Notes under the pieces: model-generated
Database searches by the model: none
Told to the model about the DNA's origin: nothing
The model's input: only the letters and a program-made list of their open reading frames with translations
Program-made: the position numbers and the translations under genes
In this document: positions 48,082 through 57,064 of the stretch, piece by piece
Layout: each line of letters opens with the position of its first letter
Numbering within the stretch: position 1 is the first letter of the stretch
DNA from: ZC4RG30 sp049841155
GTDB taxonomy: Bacteria > Pseudomonadota > Gammaproteobacteria > Steroidobacterales > Steroidobacteraceae
Direction of reading: 5' to 3'
NCBI GenBank assembly: GCA_049841155.1
Contig: JASGHI010000003.1
Location: 682,001-746,000 of the forward strand
Length of the DNA: 64,000 nt

Positions 48082-49287
48082 TCAGACCCGGATGTCGATG
48101 TAGCCGGCGGCGCGGCTGTCGGGAAAGACTTCTGATTCCAGGTACGGCTGCGGCACGCCCAGGTGGTCGCGCAGCACGGACTTGAACACGGCGCGCAGAT
48201 CCATGGTGGGCGCCAGATCGCGCCCGTCCCGCAGGGCCGCCGGCCCAAGACCCGGCCAGTCGCCGATCACCCGGCCGCCCCGCACCGCGCCTCCGAGCAG
48301 GAAAGCCGCTGCACCGGTGCCGTGATCGGTGCCGCGCGTGCCGTTCACCGCCACCGTACGGCCGAACTCGGTGGCAGCAAGCACCATGGTGTGCGGCCAC
48401 GCCGTATCCAGCGATTCACGCAGCTGCTTCAGCATGGCATCCAGCGCCGCGAGGCGTAGCGCCAGCAGGCCCTGCTCCGCGCCCTGGTTGGCATGCGTAT
48501 CCCAGCCGGTGGTCTCGAGCACGGCCACCCGCGGCCCCACCGGCTGCGCCAGAAAACGCGCCGCGGCCCGCGCGGCTTCGGCCAGCTGCGCACCGGGGCC
48601 GCCGCCCGCCGGCTGCATCGCGCCGCCTGCCATGGCATCGGCCGCGAGGGCATCGGCGATGCGCACCGACAGCAGCGGGTCTTCGGCATACAGGTCGACG
48701 ATGCGCGCCAGCGTATCTGCATCCAGATCCGGCAGGCGCTTCGGCGACCACGAGGCCACCTCCACCTTGCCGCGCATCACGAGCGGAATGCCGGCGCCGA
48801 CGGCCACGCCGCCCTGTGCCGCGCCGGTTGGCGGCAGTGCGGCGAGCGCGCGGTTGAGCCAGCCGGAACGGCTCGCCTGCGGCCGTGCCAGACCGGTCTC
48901 GAGCACATCCTGCGCATCGAAATGCGAGCGCTCGCGGTAGGGTGTGGCGACCGCAGGCAGGACGGCGAGCTGGCGCTGCTGCCACAGTTGCCCCAGCTCC
49001 TGCAGCGCCGGATGCAGTGCGAACAGATCATCGAGCCGCAGTGGCGCGGCGGCAGCCGCGGAGGTGGGCAGCGCGAGCGCACCGCGCAGCGCGGCATAGT
49101 GCGGATCCCCGAGCGGCGGCACGGCTGTGAGTCCGTCGAGCGCTCCGCGCAGGATCACGAACACGAAGCGGCTCTCGCCGGCAGCCGGTGCCGCCAGACT
49201 GATGCGACTGACTGCAAGGCCGCCGCTGGCCGCAAGCGCGGCGCCCGCGAGGCCATGACCGAGGAAGGTTCTGCGATTGATGTTCAT
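48082..49287 (-). CDS. DUF1501 family exported protein
   Basis: A 401-residue protein starting at ATG 49287, which overlaps the upstream DUF1800 stop (ATGA). A Tat-type signal is present (NRRTFLGHGLAGAALAASGG, Arg-Arg at 5-6, cleavage near SLAAPA). The mature part has an alkaline-phosphatase-superfamily pattern: VFVILRGALDGLTAVPPLGD near 40, TTGWDTHANQGAEQGLL and TEFGRTVAVNGTRGTDHGTG. The His and Asp residues in the last motif resemble metal ligands. No enzymatic role is proven for the family. It is nearly always paired with DUF1800. Confidence 0.92.
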   Translation of the reverse strand: MNINRRTFLGHGLAGAALAASGGLAVSRISLAAPAAGESRFVFVILRGALDGLTAVPPLGDPHYAALRGALALPTSAAAAAPLRLDDLFALHPALQELGQLWQQRQLAVLPAVATPYRERSHFDAQDVLETGLARPQASRSGWLNRALAALPPTGAAQGGVAVGAGIPLVMRGKVEVASWSPKRLPDLDADTLARIVDLYAEDPLLSVRIADALAADAMAGGAMQPAGGGPGAQLAEAARAAARFLAQPVGPRVAVLETTGWDTHANQGAEQGLLALRLAALDAMLKQLRESLDTAWPHTMVLAATEFGRTVAVNGTRGTDHGTGAAAFLLGGAVRGGRVIGDWPGLGPAALRDGRDLAPTMDLRAVFKSVLRDHLGVPQPYLESEVFPDSRAAGYIDIRV

Positions 49288-50657
49288 CTGCGCATGAACT
49301 CCGGTGCGGCAAGCAGGAGGGTAAGGCCCTGGACGGCATCCTGGGCGCGGGCGATGGCAAGCACGCTGGCGCTGTCCGGCGCCGCATCCCAGCCCGCCGC
49401 AGCCAGCAGCGGCGCCTGCCGGTCGCGCGCGCCGCGCACCAGCTGCCCGGCCCATTCCACGCGCTTGAGCAGTGCGGCGGGACCATCCCAGTCCGCACTG
49501 CGGTCGGGCCAGCCGGCCGGTGAGGCCGGCTGAAAAGGCCTCTGGCCGAGCCGGTCCAGCATGCGCGCCAGCGCCGCACCGTCGGGCGCCGGAAACTCCA
49601 GCAGGCGATAGGAGGAAATCAGGTATTCGCTCGGCGTCTTGAACTTGGTGCGCGTTTCGCGCCAGGCCTCCGGCCTTGCGAGCAGCGCGCGATACACCGT
49701 CGGCAGGTGGCCTTCACTGTCGAGCCAGGCGCGCGCCAGTGCGTCGACTGCAGCCGGCGGCGGGTCGTCGGCGATGAAATGACGCGCGAGCTTGGTGGCA
49801 AGATGCCGCGCCGTCGATGCATGCCGGGCCAGATTGCGCAACGCCGCCTCGCCCTGCGCGAGGCCGTCTTCGGCGTAACGCCGTCCGAGCAGACGCTGCG
49901 CGCCGGGCTCATGCAGCAGCTCGCGGAACCGGAAGCCGGCAGGCTCCTCGTCCGCCGCGGCACCGATGCCCGCCACCGACCAGCCGCTGATGATCTTCGC
50001 CAGCGCGATGACATCGTCCTGCCCATAACCGCCGCCGACACCCAGCGTATGCAGTTCGAGGATCTCGCGGCCGAGATTCTCGTTGAGCCCCGGCTCACGT
50101 CCGCGCTGCGCCGCGCGCAACGCCGCACGCGATGCAGGCCCCATGGAACGGACATTGTCCAGGTACAGCAGCATGGCCGGATGCTGCTCCACTGCGGTCA
50201 GCAGATCGGCAAAGCGGCCGTTGACATGCGGACGGATGGCCTCGCGCTCCATGCAGCCGGCAAGGCCCAGCACCGCGGGCTTGTCCACGCTCACCGCGAA
50301 GTGGTTGCTCCAGAAGTGCACGATGCGTTCGTGAAAGCCGGCTTGCGGCAGCAGTGCGAGACGCACCCGCTCCTGCACGTCGGCAAGATAGGCCGGCAGA
50401 TGGATCTCGCGCGGCTTCATCGCGACACCGGCCGCCGGTTCCTGCCCCTGCCCGGCCGCGGCACGGCGCGTGCCGGTGCGCTCGCCCAGACGCGTGAGCA
50501 GTTCGCCCGACGAGATCAGCGTGGCAGGCTCCGCGCCAGCGCGGCCGATATCCTCCTGCAGCGCTTCGCGCGCGTGCGCGCTGAGCCGCTCGAGCTCTCC
50601 GGGGTACGCGCCGAATCCGAAGCGGTTGGCGGCAATGACGGCATCGGCGAAAGCCAA
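49284..50657 (-). CDS. DUF1800 family protein
   Basis: A 457-residue protein with the family pattern: RFGFGAYPGELERL near the N-terminus, WSNHFAVSVDKPAVLGLAGCMEREAIRPHVNGRF (about 114-147) and LNENLGREILELHTLGVGGGYGQDDVIALAKIISGW (about 190-225). The function is not known; it is co-encoded with DUF1501 here and in many bacteria, so the two probably act together outside the cytoplasm. No obvious signal peptide is present on this member. Confidence 0.92.
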   Translation of the reverse strand: MAFADAVIAANRFGFGAYPGELERLSAHAREALQEDIGRAGAEPATLISSGELLTRLGERTGTRRAAAGQGQEPAAGVAMKPREIHLPAYLADVQERVRLALLPQAGFHERIVHFWSNHFAVSVDKPAVLGLAGCMEREAIRPHVNGRFADLLTAVEQHPAMLLYLDNVRSMGPASRAALRAAQRGREPGLNENLGREILELHTLGVGGGYGQDDVIALAKIISGWSVAGIGAAADEEPAGFRFRELLHEPGAQRLLGRRYAEDGLAQGEAALRNLARHASTARHLATKLARHFIADDPPPAAVDALARAWLDSEGHLPTVYRALLARPEAWRETRTKFKTPSEYLISSYRLLEFPAPDGAALARMLDRLGQRPFQPASPAGWPDRSADWDGPAALLKRVEWAGQLVRGARDRQAPLLAAAGWDAAPDSASVLAIARAQDAVQGLTLLLAAPEFMRR

Positions 50658-50736
50658 GATACCTCCTCATGCGGATGGGGTCCGCAGGGTATGTAACGTG
50701 GCAGCGAGGGGCCGGTTGACATGGCCCTTGAGAAGT

Positions 50737-51702
50737 CTAGAAACGAACCAGAGCCGAGCCCCAGGTGAAGCCGCCGCCGAAGGCCTCCAGCAACAGCATG
50801 TCGCCCCTGCGGATGCGGCCGTCGCGCACGCCGGCATCCAGCGCCAGCGGCACCGACGCCGCCGAGGTATTGCCGTGATCCTGCACGGTCACGATCACGC
50901 GTTCCATCGGCAGATCGAGCTTCCTGGCCACGGCCTGGATGATGCGGATGTTCGCCTGGTGAGGCACCAGCCAGTCGATGGCCGACTTCGGCAGGTTGTT
51001 CTTTGCCAGCACCTCGTCCACCGAGTTGCCCAGCATGGTCACGGCGATCTTGAAGGTTTCCCGCCCAGCCATGCGGATGACGGCCCGCGCACCGGAATCG
51101 GCCAGGAAGCCGCGGGATACTCCGCCCGTGCAGTAGAGCAGGTCCTGGTAGCTGCCGTCCGAATGCAGATGGGTCGAGAGGATGCCGGGTTCCTCGGAAG
51201 CGGTGAGCACCACCGCACCGGCGCCATCGGCAAACAGGATGGCCGTGGTGCGGTCGGTGAAATCGGTGATGCGCGTGAGCGTCTCGGCGCCCACGACCAG
51301 CGCATGCCGCGCATCACCGGAGCGCACGAATTTCTCGGCGATCGACAGCGCATAGATGAAACCGCTGCAGGCCGCCTCGACGCTGAAGGCCGGCGCGCCG
51401 GCGCAGCCCAGCCGCCCCTGCAGCAGCGTGCCCGAGTTCGGGAAGACCAGGTCCGGCGTCGCGGTGGCAAAGACGATGAGATCGATGTCCCCGGGCGCAA
51501 GGCCCGCGGCTTCGATGGCACGGCGCGCCGCGTGCTCCGCGAGGTCGACCGTGGTCTCGCCCTCGGCGGCATAGTGCCGCCGCTGGATGCCGGTGCGTTC
51601 CCGGATCCACTCATCCGAGGTGTCCATCATCTTCTCGAGTTCCGCGTTGTGTACAACGCGCTCGGGAAGGTACGACCCCGTACCGGAGATTCGGGCGTAC
51701 AG
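50737..51702 (-). CDS. fabH: 3-oxoacyl-ACP synthase III (KAS III), apparent CTG start
   Basis: FabH condenses acetyl-CoA with malonyl-ACP to begin fatty acid synthesis. The first ATG in frame is 51630, but the 24 codons before it encode a perfect FabH N-terminus (YARISGTGSYLPERVVHNAE), reaching back to CTG 51702 with AGGA 7 nt upstream. From CTG the protein has 321 residues and the catalytic Cys falls at 112, as in E. coli; His248 and Asn278 complete the triad. No ATG, GTG or TTG lies between the rpmF stop and residue 25. rpmF is 3 nt upstream in the same frame; plsX is absent. Confidence 0.93.
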   Translation of the reverse strand: MYARISGTGSYLPERVVHNAELEKMMDTSDEWIRERTGIQRRHYAAEGETTVDLAEHAARRAIEAAGLAPGDIDLIVFATATPDLVFPNSGTLLQGRLGCAGAPAFSVEAACSGFIYALSIAEKFVRSGDARHALVVGAETLTRITDFTDRTTAILFADGAGAVVLTASEEPGILSTHLHSDGSYQDLLYCTGGVSRGFLADSGARAVIRMAGRETFKIAVTMLGNSVDEVLAKNNLPKSAIDWLVPHQANIRIIQAVARKLDLPMERVIVTVQDHGNTSAASVPLALDAGVRDGRIRRGDMLLLEAFGGGFTWGSALVRF

Positions 51703-51705
51703 GCG

Positions 51706-51900
51706 TCAGTCCTGGTCGGCGGCTTCGGCGGGCGCCTCGATCACGCGGCGGCCCCGGTAGAAACCATCCGGCGTGATGCGGTGGCGCAGATGCGTCTCAC
51801 CGGACTGCGGATCCACCGACAGCGCAGGCCGTGCGGCCTTGTCGTGCGAGCGGTGCATGCCGCGCTTCGAGGGAGTCTTGCGACTCTTTTGTACTGGCAT
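51706..51900 (-). CDS. rpmF: 50S ribosomal protein L32
   Basis: A 64-residue protein: MPVQKSRKTPSKRGMHRSHD, PALSVDPQSGETHLRH and DGFYRGRRVI are the conserved L32 segments. The zinc-binding Cys of some L32 proteins is absent, as is usual in proteobacteria. It is encoded between yceD (16 nt upstream) and fabH (3 nt downstream). In enterobacteria plsX follows rpmF; it does not here. Confidence 0.98.
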   Translation of the reverse strand: MPVQKSRKTPSKRGMHRSHDKAARPALSVDPQSGETHLRHRITPDGFYRGRRVIEAPAEAADQD

Positions 51901-51916
51901 CGGTCAGTTCTCCAAA

Positions 51917-52438
51917 TCAATTCCTGCGGTCACGGCCACCGAGCATTTCGCCCAGCTGCGCAAACGGCCGCTGCGTCGGCGCAGTGGTGTCGCCGGCAGT
52001 CGGACTGCCGGGCGCTGCACCACACTCGCCCTCCGGATGCATCGGCGCAGCCGGCAGGGCAAGCAGCAATTCTTCTTCCACCAGCTCGCGCAGGCGGATC
52101 CGCCCTTCCGGGCAATGTGCCGTCTCGAACTCCTCCGGCACGCGGTCGACTTCGGCTTCGGAGCCGACCAGCGCCACCTCGGAAGCGCCCGCCACCCTGA
52201 GCACGAAGGGCGCCAGACAGCGCTGACACCGCAGCAGCAGATCCGCGCTCACTTTCACCGCGGCAACGACCTGCCCCCGCTCGCGGCGGAAGGCGATGTT
52301 CGCGTCGGCGGTGCCCTCGGTGGAAGCCAGCAGAGGTTCGAGACGTTCGAGACCCCTCACCGGAACCACGAGCCCGACCTGCGCATTCGTCTCGGCGAGC
52401 GCGTCGACGTCGGCAAGTTTCGAGCCGTCCTCCGGCAT
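51917..52438 (-). CDS. yceD: YceD family (DUF177) 23S rRNA accumulation protein
   Basis: A 173-residue protein from ATG 52438; the frame continues 11 codons upstream but the shorter start is usual. The family Cys pair LLLRCQRCLAPF and the C-terminal acidic and Pro-rich segment ending RPFAQLGEMLGG are present. YceD affects 23S rRNA levels in E. coli and plants; it is always next to rpmF, as here. The start codon is 48 nt from the divergent maf start. Confidence 0.92.
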   Translation of the reverse strand: MPEDGSKLADVDALAETNAQVGLVVPVRGLERLEPLLASTEGTADANIAFRRERGQVVAAVKVSADLLLRCQRCLAPFVLRVAGASEVALVGSEAEVDRVPEEFETAHCPEGRIRLRELVEEELLLALPAAPMHPEGECGAAPGSPTAGDTTAPTQRPFAQLGEMLGGRDRRN

Positions 52439-52485
52439 GGGGCGCGTATCATAGGTTTGCGCCCCACCCAAGTCAAAACAAGTCC

Positions 52486-53097
52486 TTGATTGCCGATGAA
52501 CTTCTGTCCCCGGCCGCGCCGCGTCTGATCCTGGCGTCGACCTCCCCGCACCGCCGCGCCCTGCTGGCGCGCCTGGGCCTGCCCTTCGAATGTCAGGCCC
52601 CCGGAGTGGAGGAAGCGGCGCTCCCGGGCGAGAAACCCGCGCAGCGTGCCCTGCGGCTGGCGCACTCCAAGGCCGCTGCCGTCGCCCACCGGCAACCCGG
52701 AAACTTCGTCATCGGCAGCGACCAGGTGGCAAGCCTCGCGCACGCGGGCTGGAGCGAATGGCTGGACAAGCCCGGCGACCGCGCGACCTGCGAGGCACAG
52801 CTTGCGGCCATGTCCGGCCGCGAGGTCTCCTTCCACACCGGCGTGGTGCTGCTGGCTCCCGGCGGCCGCAGCGAGCATGTGGATCATACCGTGGTGCGCC
52901 TGCGCGCACTGACGGCGGCCGAAATCGCCGCCTACATCGACCGCGAACCGGCCTTCGACTGTGCCGGGGGTTTCAAGTGCGAGGGGCTCGGCGTGACCCT
53001 TTTCGATGCGGTCGCGACGCAGGACCCGACGGCCTTGATCGGCCTGCCGCTGATCTGGCTGTGCCAGGCGCTGCGCGTGGCGGGCGTCGAGGTTTGA
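52486..53097 (+). CDS. maf: Maf-type nucleotide pyrophosphatase (YceF/m7GTP class)
   Basis: A 203-residue protein with a TTG start at 52486. LILASTSPHRRALLARLGLPF (14-34) is the Maf substrate loop, IGSDQV (75-80) carries the catalytic Asp and AGGFKCEGLGVTLFD the second family motif. The closest pattern is E. coli YceF, a 7-methyl-GTP pyrophosphatase. In E. coli yceF is next to yceD, but on the other strand, as here. Its last 125 nt overlap the 3' end of rluC on the opposite strand. Confidence 0.93.
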   Translation: MIADELLSPAAPRLILASTSPHRRALLARLGLPFECQAPGVEEAALPGEKPAQRALRLAHSKAAAVAHRQPGNFVIGSDQVASLAHAGWSEWLDKPGDRATCEAQLAAMSGREVSFHTGVVLLAPGGRSEHVDHTVVRLRALTAAEIAAYIDREPAFDCAGGFKCEGLGVTLFDAVATQDPTALIGLPLIWLCQALRVAGVEV

Positions 53098-54166
53098 GCG
53101 GACGCGCCTGCGCCGCCTGCACCTGCACCGCCGCCGTGGCCATGGCGCTGACGGCCCCGGATGGCTTGAGGCTGCCCGCACGGGCAGAGAGCGCATCCAC
53201 GACCGCCTTGAGCTCGGCGGGCAGCGGCGCGCTGTAGCTCACGTCCACCTGGCGCTGCGGATCGAGGAAACCCACGCTGTGCGCGTGCAGGAACATGCGC
53301 GTGAGACCGAAGGCGCGCAGCTGCTCGTTGAAGGCGGCATCGCCGTATTTGTCATCGCCAGCCACCGGATGTCCGGCGTACGCTGCATGCACGCGGATCT
53401 GATGGGTGCGGCCGGTGAACAATCGCACCTCGACGAGCGTCGCCAGGCGGCCGAAGAACTGCACCACGCGGAACTCGCTGGCCGCAGGCTTGCCATGGGC
53501 ATCGGGCTTCACGGTGCGTTCGCCGCCCACACGCAGATCGGTGCGCAGCGGCACGTCGATGCGCTTGCGGCCCAGCTCCCACTTGCCGCGCAGCAATGCC
53601 AGATAGCGCTTCTCGAAACCTCCGTCCGCACCCTCCTCCGTGCTCTGGGCTTCCTCGCGCAGCAGCGCATGCAGGCTGCGCAGCATGGAACGCTTGCGGG
53701 CAATGAGCAGGCAGCCGCTGGTATCGCGGTCCAGTCGATGCACCAGTTCCAGCTCCTCGTCGGGGCGTGCGGCGCGCAGCGCCTCGATCACTCCGAAGCC
53801 GATGCCACTGCCGCCATGCACCGCGACGCCGGCGGGCTTGTCGATCACCAGCAGGCGCGGATCCTCGTGCACCACTGCGGCGGCGATCCGGGCGACCAGG
53901 GCCGCGGGCACGGGCCGCCCCGCCCCTGTCTCCACCACCGGCTCATCGCGCACCGGCGGCACGCGCAGCCGGTCGCCGGCGGCAACCCGCGCATCGCCCG
54001 CCACACGCCGGCCGTTGAGGCGTACCTCCCCCTTGCGCAGCAGCCGGAACAACCGCGTGCGCGGCACGCCGGGCAGCAGGCGCGCGAGCACCTTGTCCAC
54101 CCGCTGGCCCGCCTCTTCGGGGCCCAGGACCTCCTGGCGCACTGCAGTACGCGGTTCTGTGCTCAT
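52973..54166 (-). CDS. rluC: 23S rRNA pseudouridine synthase RluC
   Basis: A 397-residue protein starting at ATG 54166. An S4 RNA-binding domain (about 12-75: GQRVDKVLARLLPGVPRTRLFRLLRKGEVRLNG) is followed by the RluA-type catalytic domain with the Asp in HRLDRDTSG, then VHAAYAGHPVAGDDKYGD. E. coli RluC (319 residues) makes pseudouridines 955, 2504 and 2580. The C-terminal 70 residues here are a basic, low-complexity Arg/Pro/Ala tail; they lie over the maf 3' end. It is divergent from rne, as in enterobacteria. Confidence 0.94.
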   Translation of the reverse strand: MSTEPRTAVRQEVLGPEEAGQRVDKVLARLLPGVPRTRLFRLLRKGEVRLNGRRVAGDARVAAGDRLRVPPVRDEPVVETGAGRPVPAALVARIAAAVVHEDPRLLVIDKPAGVAVHGGSGIGFGVIEALRAARPDEELELVHRLDRDTSGCLLIARKRSMLRSLHALLREEAQSTEEGADGGFEKRYLALLRGKWELGRKRIDVPLRTDLRVGGERTVKPDAHGKPAASEFRVVQFFGRLATLVEVRLFTGRTHQIRVHAAYAGHPVAGDDKYGDAAFNEQLRAFGLTRMFLHAHSVGFLDPQRQVDVSYSAPLPAELKAVVDALSARAGSLKPSGAVSAMATAAVQVQAAQARPLKPRRPPRAAPGTARSAAGRSRPSGPASRPHRKGSRRAPRT

Positions 54167-54541
54167 GTATGTACGTAACGCCTTGTTTTTGAAGCAGCCA
54201 TGAGTATACTTCGCGGCACGTGCCCGGGCGGGCCCGTGCCGCACCGGCATTGAACCCGCCAATACGAGGCACGAAACCCGCGGCGCATGTCGCCGTTTTT
54301 CAATCGTACGGCAGGCCAGGTGAGCAACTCCCGGGCCGGCAGATTTTTAAGGATTGCTTCGGATCCCGCGTCAGAGTCGGGGTCTCACGCCAACACCCAG
54401 TGCAGGCCACAATCCAAGCGTTACTCACCAGTCTTCTGGCGCAGCTGGACGCGCTCTTCTGCCTGTTTCAAGACGTTGCAACGCCCGCTCCGGCGCGCGT
54501 TGGCACCTGCCATGCCGCTCATATCTCATTGAGTGGAATTC
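54167..54541 (+). promoter_or_regulatory. rne promoter and long 5' untranslated leader
   Basis: This 375-nt gap holds no gene. -35 TTGTTT (54183-54188) and -10 TATACT (54205-54210) are 16 nt apart, putting the transcript start near 54217. A large hairpin, GCGGCACG/CGTGCCGC (54213-54220 with 54235-54242) plus an inner GCCC/GGGC, lies at the 5' end. The roughly 325-nt leader fits the known autoregulation of rne, in which RNase E cleaves structured parts of its own 5' UTR. The divergent rluC start is at its left end. Confidence 0.65.
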
Positions 54542-57064
54542 ATGAAAAGATTGCTCGTCAACGCGACCCAGCAGGAAGAACTGCGCGTCGCCTTGGTAGA
54601 CGGACAGAAGCTCTACGACCTGAGCATCGAGATCCCGTCCCGCGAACAGAAAAAGGCCAACGTCTATAAGGCGCGCATCGCGCGCATCGAGCCCTCGCTC
54701 GAGGCCGTCTTCGTCGACTATGGCACTCCCCGCCACGGCTTCCTGCCGCTGAAGGAAATCTCCAAGGAATATTTCCGCGACGGCCAGGCGCAGGGCAACC
54801 GCAACATCCGCGACATCCTGTCCGAAGGCCAGGAGATCGTCGTCCAGGTCGAGAAGGAAGAGCGCGGCAACAAGGGCGCGGCGCTGACCACCTTCATCAG
54901 CCTCGCCGGCCGCTTCCTGGTGCTGATGCCCAACAACCCGCGCGCCGGCGGCGTGTCGCGCCGCATCGAGGGCGAAGACCGCGACCAGATGCGCGAGACC
55001 ATGTCGCAACTCAACATCCCCGACGGCATGGGTGCCATCATCCGCACCGCCGGCGTGGGCCGCTCCGCCGAGGAGCTGCAGTGGGACCTGGACAACCTCA
55101 AGACGCAGTGGGATGCGATTGCCGCGGCCATCGACTCCCGTCCCGCCCCCTTCCTGGTCTACCAGGAAAGCGATGCGGTCACCCGCGCGCTGCGCGATTA
55201 CCTCACGGACGATGTGGGCGAAATCCTCGTCGATGACGGCGCCGCGTTCCTGAAGGCCCAGGAATACATGCAGCGCTTCATGCCGGCCGACGCGCAGCGC
55301 CGCCTCAAGCTCTACACCGAAGACGTGCCGCTGTTCACGCGCTTCCAGATCGAGAACCAGATCGAATCGGCCTATGCGCACAAGGTGCAGCTGCCCTCGG
55401 GCGGGAGCCTGGTGATCGACTACACCGAGGCGCTGCTTTCCATCGACATCAACTCCGCGCGCAGCACGCGCGGCAGCGACATCGAGGCCACGGCGCTGAA
55501 CACCAACCTCGAAGCGGCCGACGAGATCGCCCGCCAGCTGCGCATCCGCGACGCCGGCGGCCTCATCGTCATCGACTTCATCGACATGGAATCGAGCAAG
55601 AACCAGCGCGAAGTCGAGGAGCGACTGCGCGAAGCCATGAAGCCGGACCGCGCGCGAGTGCAGATCGGGCGCCTGTCGCGCTTCGGCCTGCTGGAACTCT
55701 CGCGCCAGCGCCTGCGCCCCAGCCTCGATGAATCCAGCCACATCAACTGCCCGCGCTGCAATGGCATCGGCAGCATCCGCGGCGTGGAATCCATGGCGCT
55801 GTCCATCCTGCGCCTCGCGGGCGAGGACGCGCGCAAGGACCGCACCGGCCGGCTCATCATCCAGGTGCCCATATCCGTGGCCACCTACCTCATGAACGAG
55901 AAGCGGCTGGCGCTGCGCAACATCGAGGAAAAGTGCGAGATCGATGTGGTCCTCGTGCCGAACCCGAACATGGAGACGCCGGAGTTCTCGATCAAGCGCG
56001 TGCGCGAGGACGAAGCCGGTCTTTCGGAGAACTCGCAGCTCAGCTACAAGATGCCCACGCAGCCCGAACCGCCCGACGTGACGGCGCTGCAACCCAAGCG
56101 CCCTGCCGCACCCGTCGCGGCCGTGGCGGCCATCATGCCGAGCGCGCCGGCACCGGTTGCGCCGGAGAGCCCACCGCGATCCGCGGCCCCCTCCGAGCCC
56201 GCGTCCGCGCCCGCCGCCAGCGGCTTCTGGAACCGCGTGAAGCGCTGGCTGGCCAGCGACGAGCCCGAGGCGCAGGCCTCAGCCCCAACCTCACAGCGCG
56301 AATCCGGCAGCGGGGAACGCCGTCACCGCGACGACCGCGGTCGCGGCGGACGCGGTGGCCGCCGCACACGCGGCTCCGGTGAAGGCAATGAACGCAGCCA
56401 GGGCACCGAGCGCCAGCGCGACCGCGGCCGCCGTGACGGCAACCGCGAGGGTGGCCGTGACCGCGAGCGGGACGCCGCCCGCAGCGATGGCCGCCGCAAC
56501 GAGGGCAGCCGTCCGGATGGTGCACGCCAGGACGGCAACCGTGGCGAGGGACGCGAGCGGGAGCGCAGCCGCCGCAACGCTCCGCAAGCTCCGGCCGCAG
56601 CCGAATCTGCGCCGCGCGATACTGCTGTACACGAGACGCGCGGACCGGCAGAGGCCACGGGCGAAGGCATGCTGGCGCGCGCCGATGGCGAGCGCCGCTC
56701 GCGGCGCGGTGGCCGCCGCCGCCGCCGTGGAGGCGCCGGACGCGAGGAAGCCGGTGCGCTGGCCGCAGGTGCGGTCGCTGCCGCCGACATGCCTGCGGTG
56801 GACGGGGCCGACGCTCCGGCCGCCGAAACCTTCGCGCTTCAGCACAGTGCCGGACCGGCTGATGTTCCGGCATTCGAGCCCCGCCCCAGCGAGCCGGCAA
56901 CGTCCATCGAAGCACCGGTCGACATGCCGGTGGCCGCGGCTCCCGAAATAACCGCAGCGCAGACAGCACAGGAGCCTGAAGCCCCCGTGCGTCCTGCCGT
57001 GGTCTGGTCCTCCTCAGCGGTCAGTTCGGGCAGCAGCGCCCTGCGCAGCGACCGCGACGAATAA
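54542..57064 (+). CDS. rne: Ribonuclease E
   Basis: An 840-residue endoribonuclease starting at ATG 54542 (MKRLLVNATQQEELRVALVDG). The S1 domain is at about 38-120, the 5' sensor region contains TAGVGRS (169-175), the DNase I-like domain holds catalytic Asp302 and Asp345, and the zinc link is CPRC (403-406). The C-terminal 300 residues are a disordered Arg/Glu/Asp-rich and Ala/Pro-rich scaffold (RDRGRGGRGGRRTRG) expected to bind RNA and degradosome partners. Its last 51 nt overlap the LMW-PTP gene on the other strand. Confidence 0.97.
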   Translation: MKRLLVNATQQEELRVALVDGQKLYDLSIEIPSREQKKANVYKARIARIEPSLEAVFVDYGTPRHGFLPLKEISKEYFRDGQAQGNRNIRDILSEGQEIVVQVEKEERGNKGAALTTFISLAGRFLVLMPNNPRAGGVSRRIEGEDRDQMRETMSQLNIPDGMGAIIRTAGVGRSAEELQWDLDNLKTQWDAIAAAIDSRPAPFLVYQESDAVTRALRDYLTDDVGEILVDDGAAFLKAQEYMQRFMPADAQRRLKLYTEDVPLFTRFQIENQIESAYAHKVQLPSGGSLVIDYTEALLSIDINSARSTRGSDIEATALNTNLEAADEIARQLRIRDAGGLIVIDFIDMESSKNQREVEERLREAMKPDRARVQIGRLSRFGLLELSRQRLRPSLDESSHINCPRCNGIGSIRGVESMALSILRLAGEDARKDRTGRLIIQVPISVATYLMNEKRLALRNIEEKCEIDVVLVPNPNMETPEFSIKRVREDEAGLSENSQLSYKMPTQPEPPDVTALQPKRPAAPVAAVAAIMPSAPAPVAPESPPRSAAPSEPASAPAASGFWNRVKRWLASDEPEAQASAPTSQRESGSGERRHRDDRGRGGRGGRRTRGSGEGNERSQGTERQRDRGRRDGNREGGRDRERDAARSDGRRNEGSRPDGARQDGNRGEGRERERSRRNAPQAPAAAESAPRDTAVHETRGPAEATGEGMLARADGERRSRRGGRRRRRGGAGREEAGALAAGAVAAADMPAVDGADAPAAETFALQHSAGPADVPAFEPRPSEPATSIEAPVDMPVAAAPEITAAQTAQEPEAPVRPAVVWSSSAVSSGSSALRSDRDE

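Noticed and set aside
50658..50736. fabH terminator
   Set aside because: Only a weak GGGCC/GGCCC pairing with a 9-nt loop and no T-run is present.
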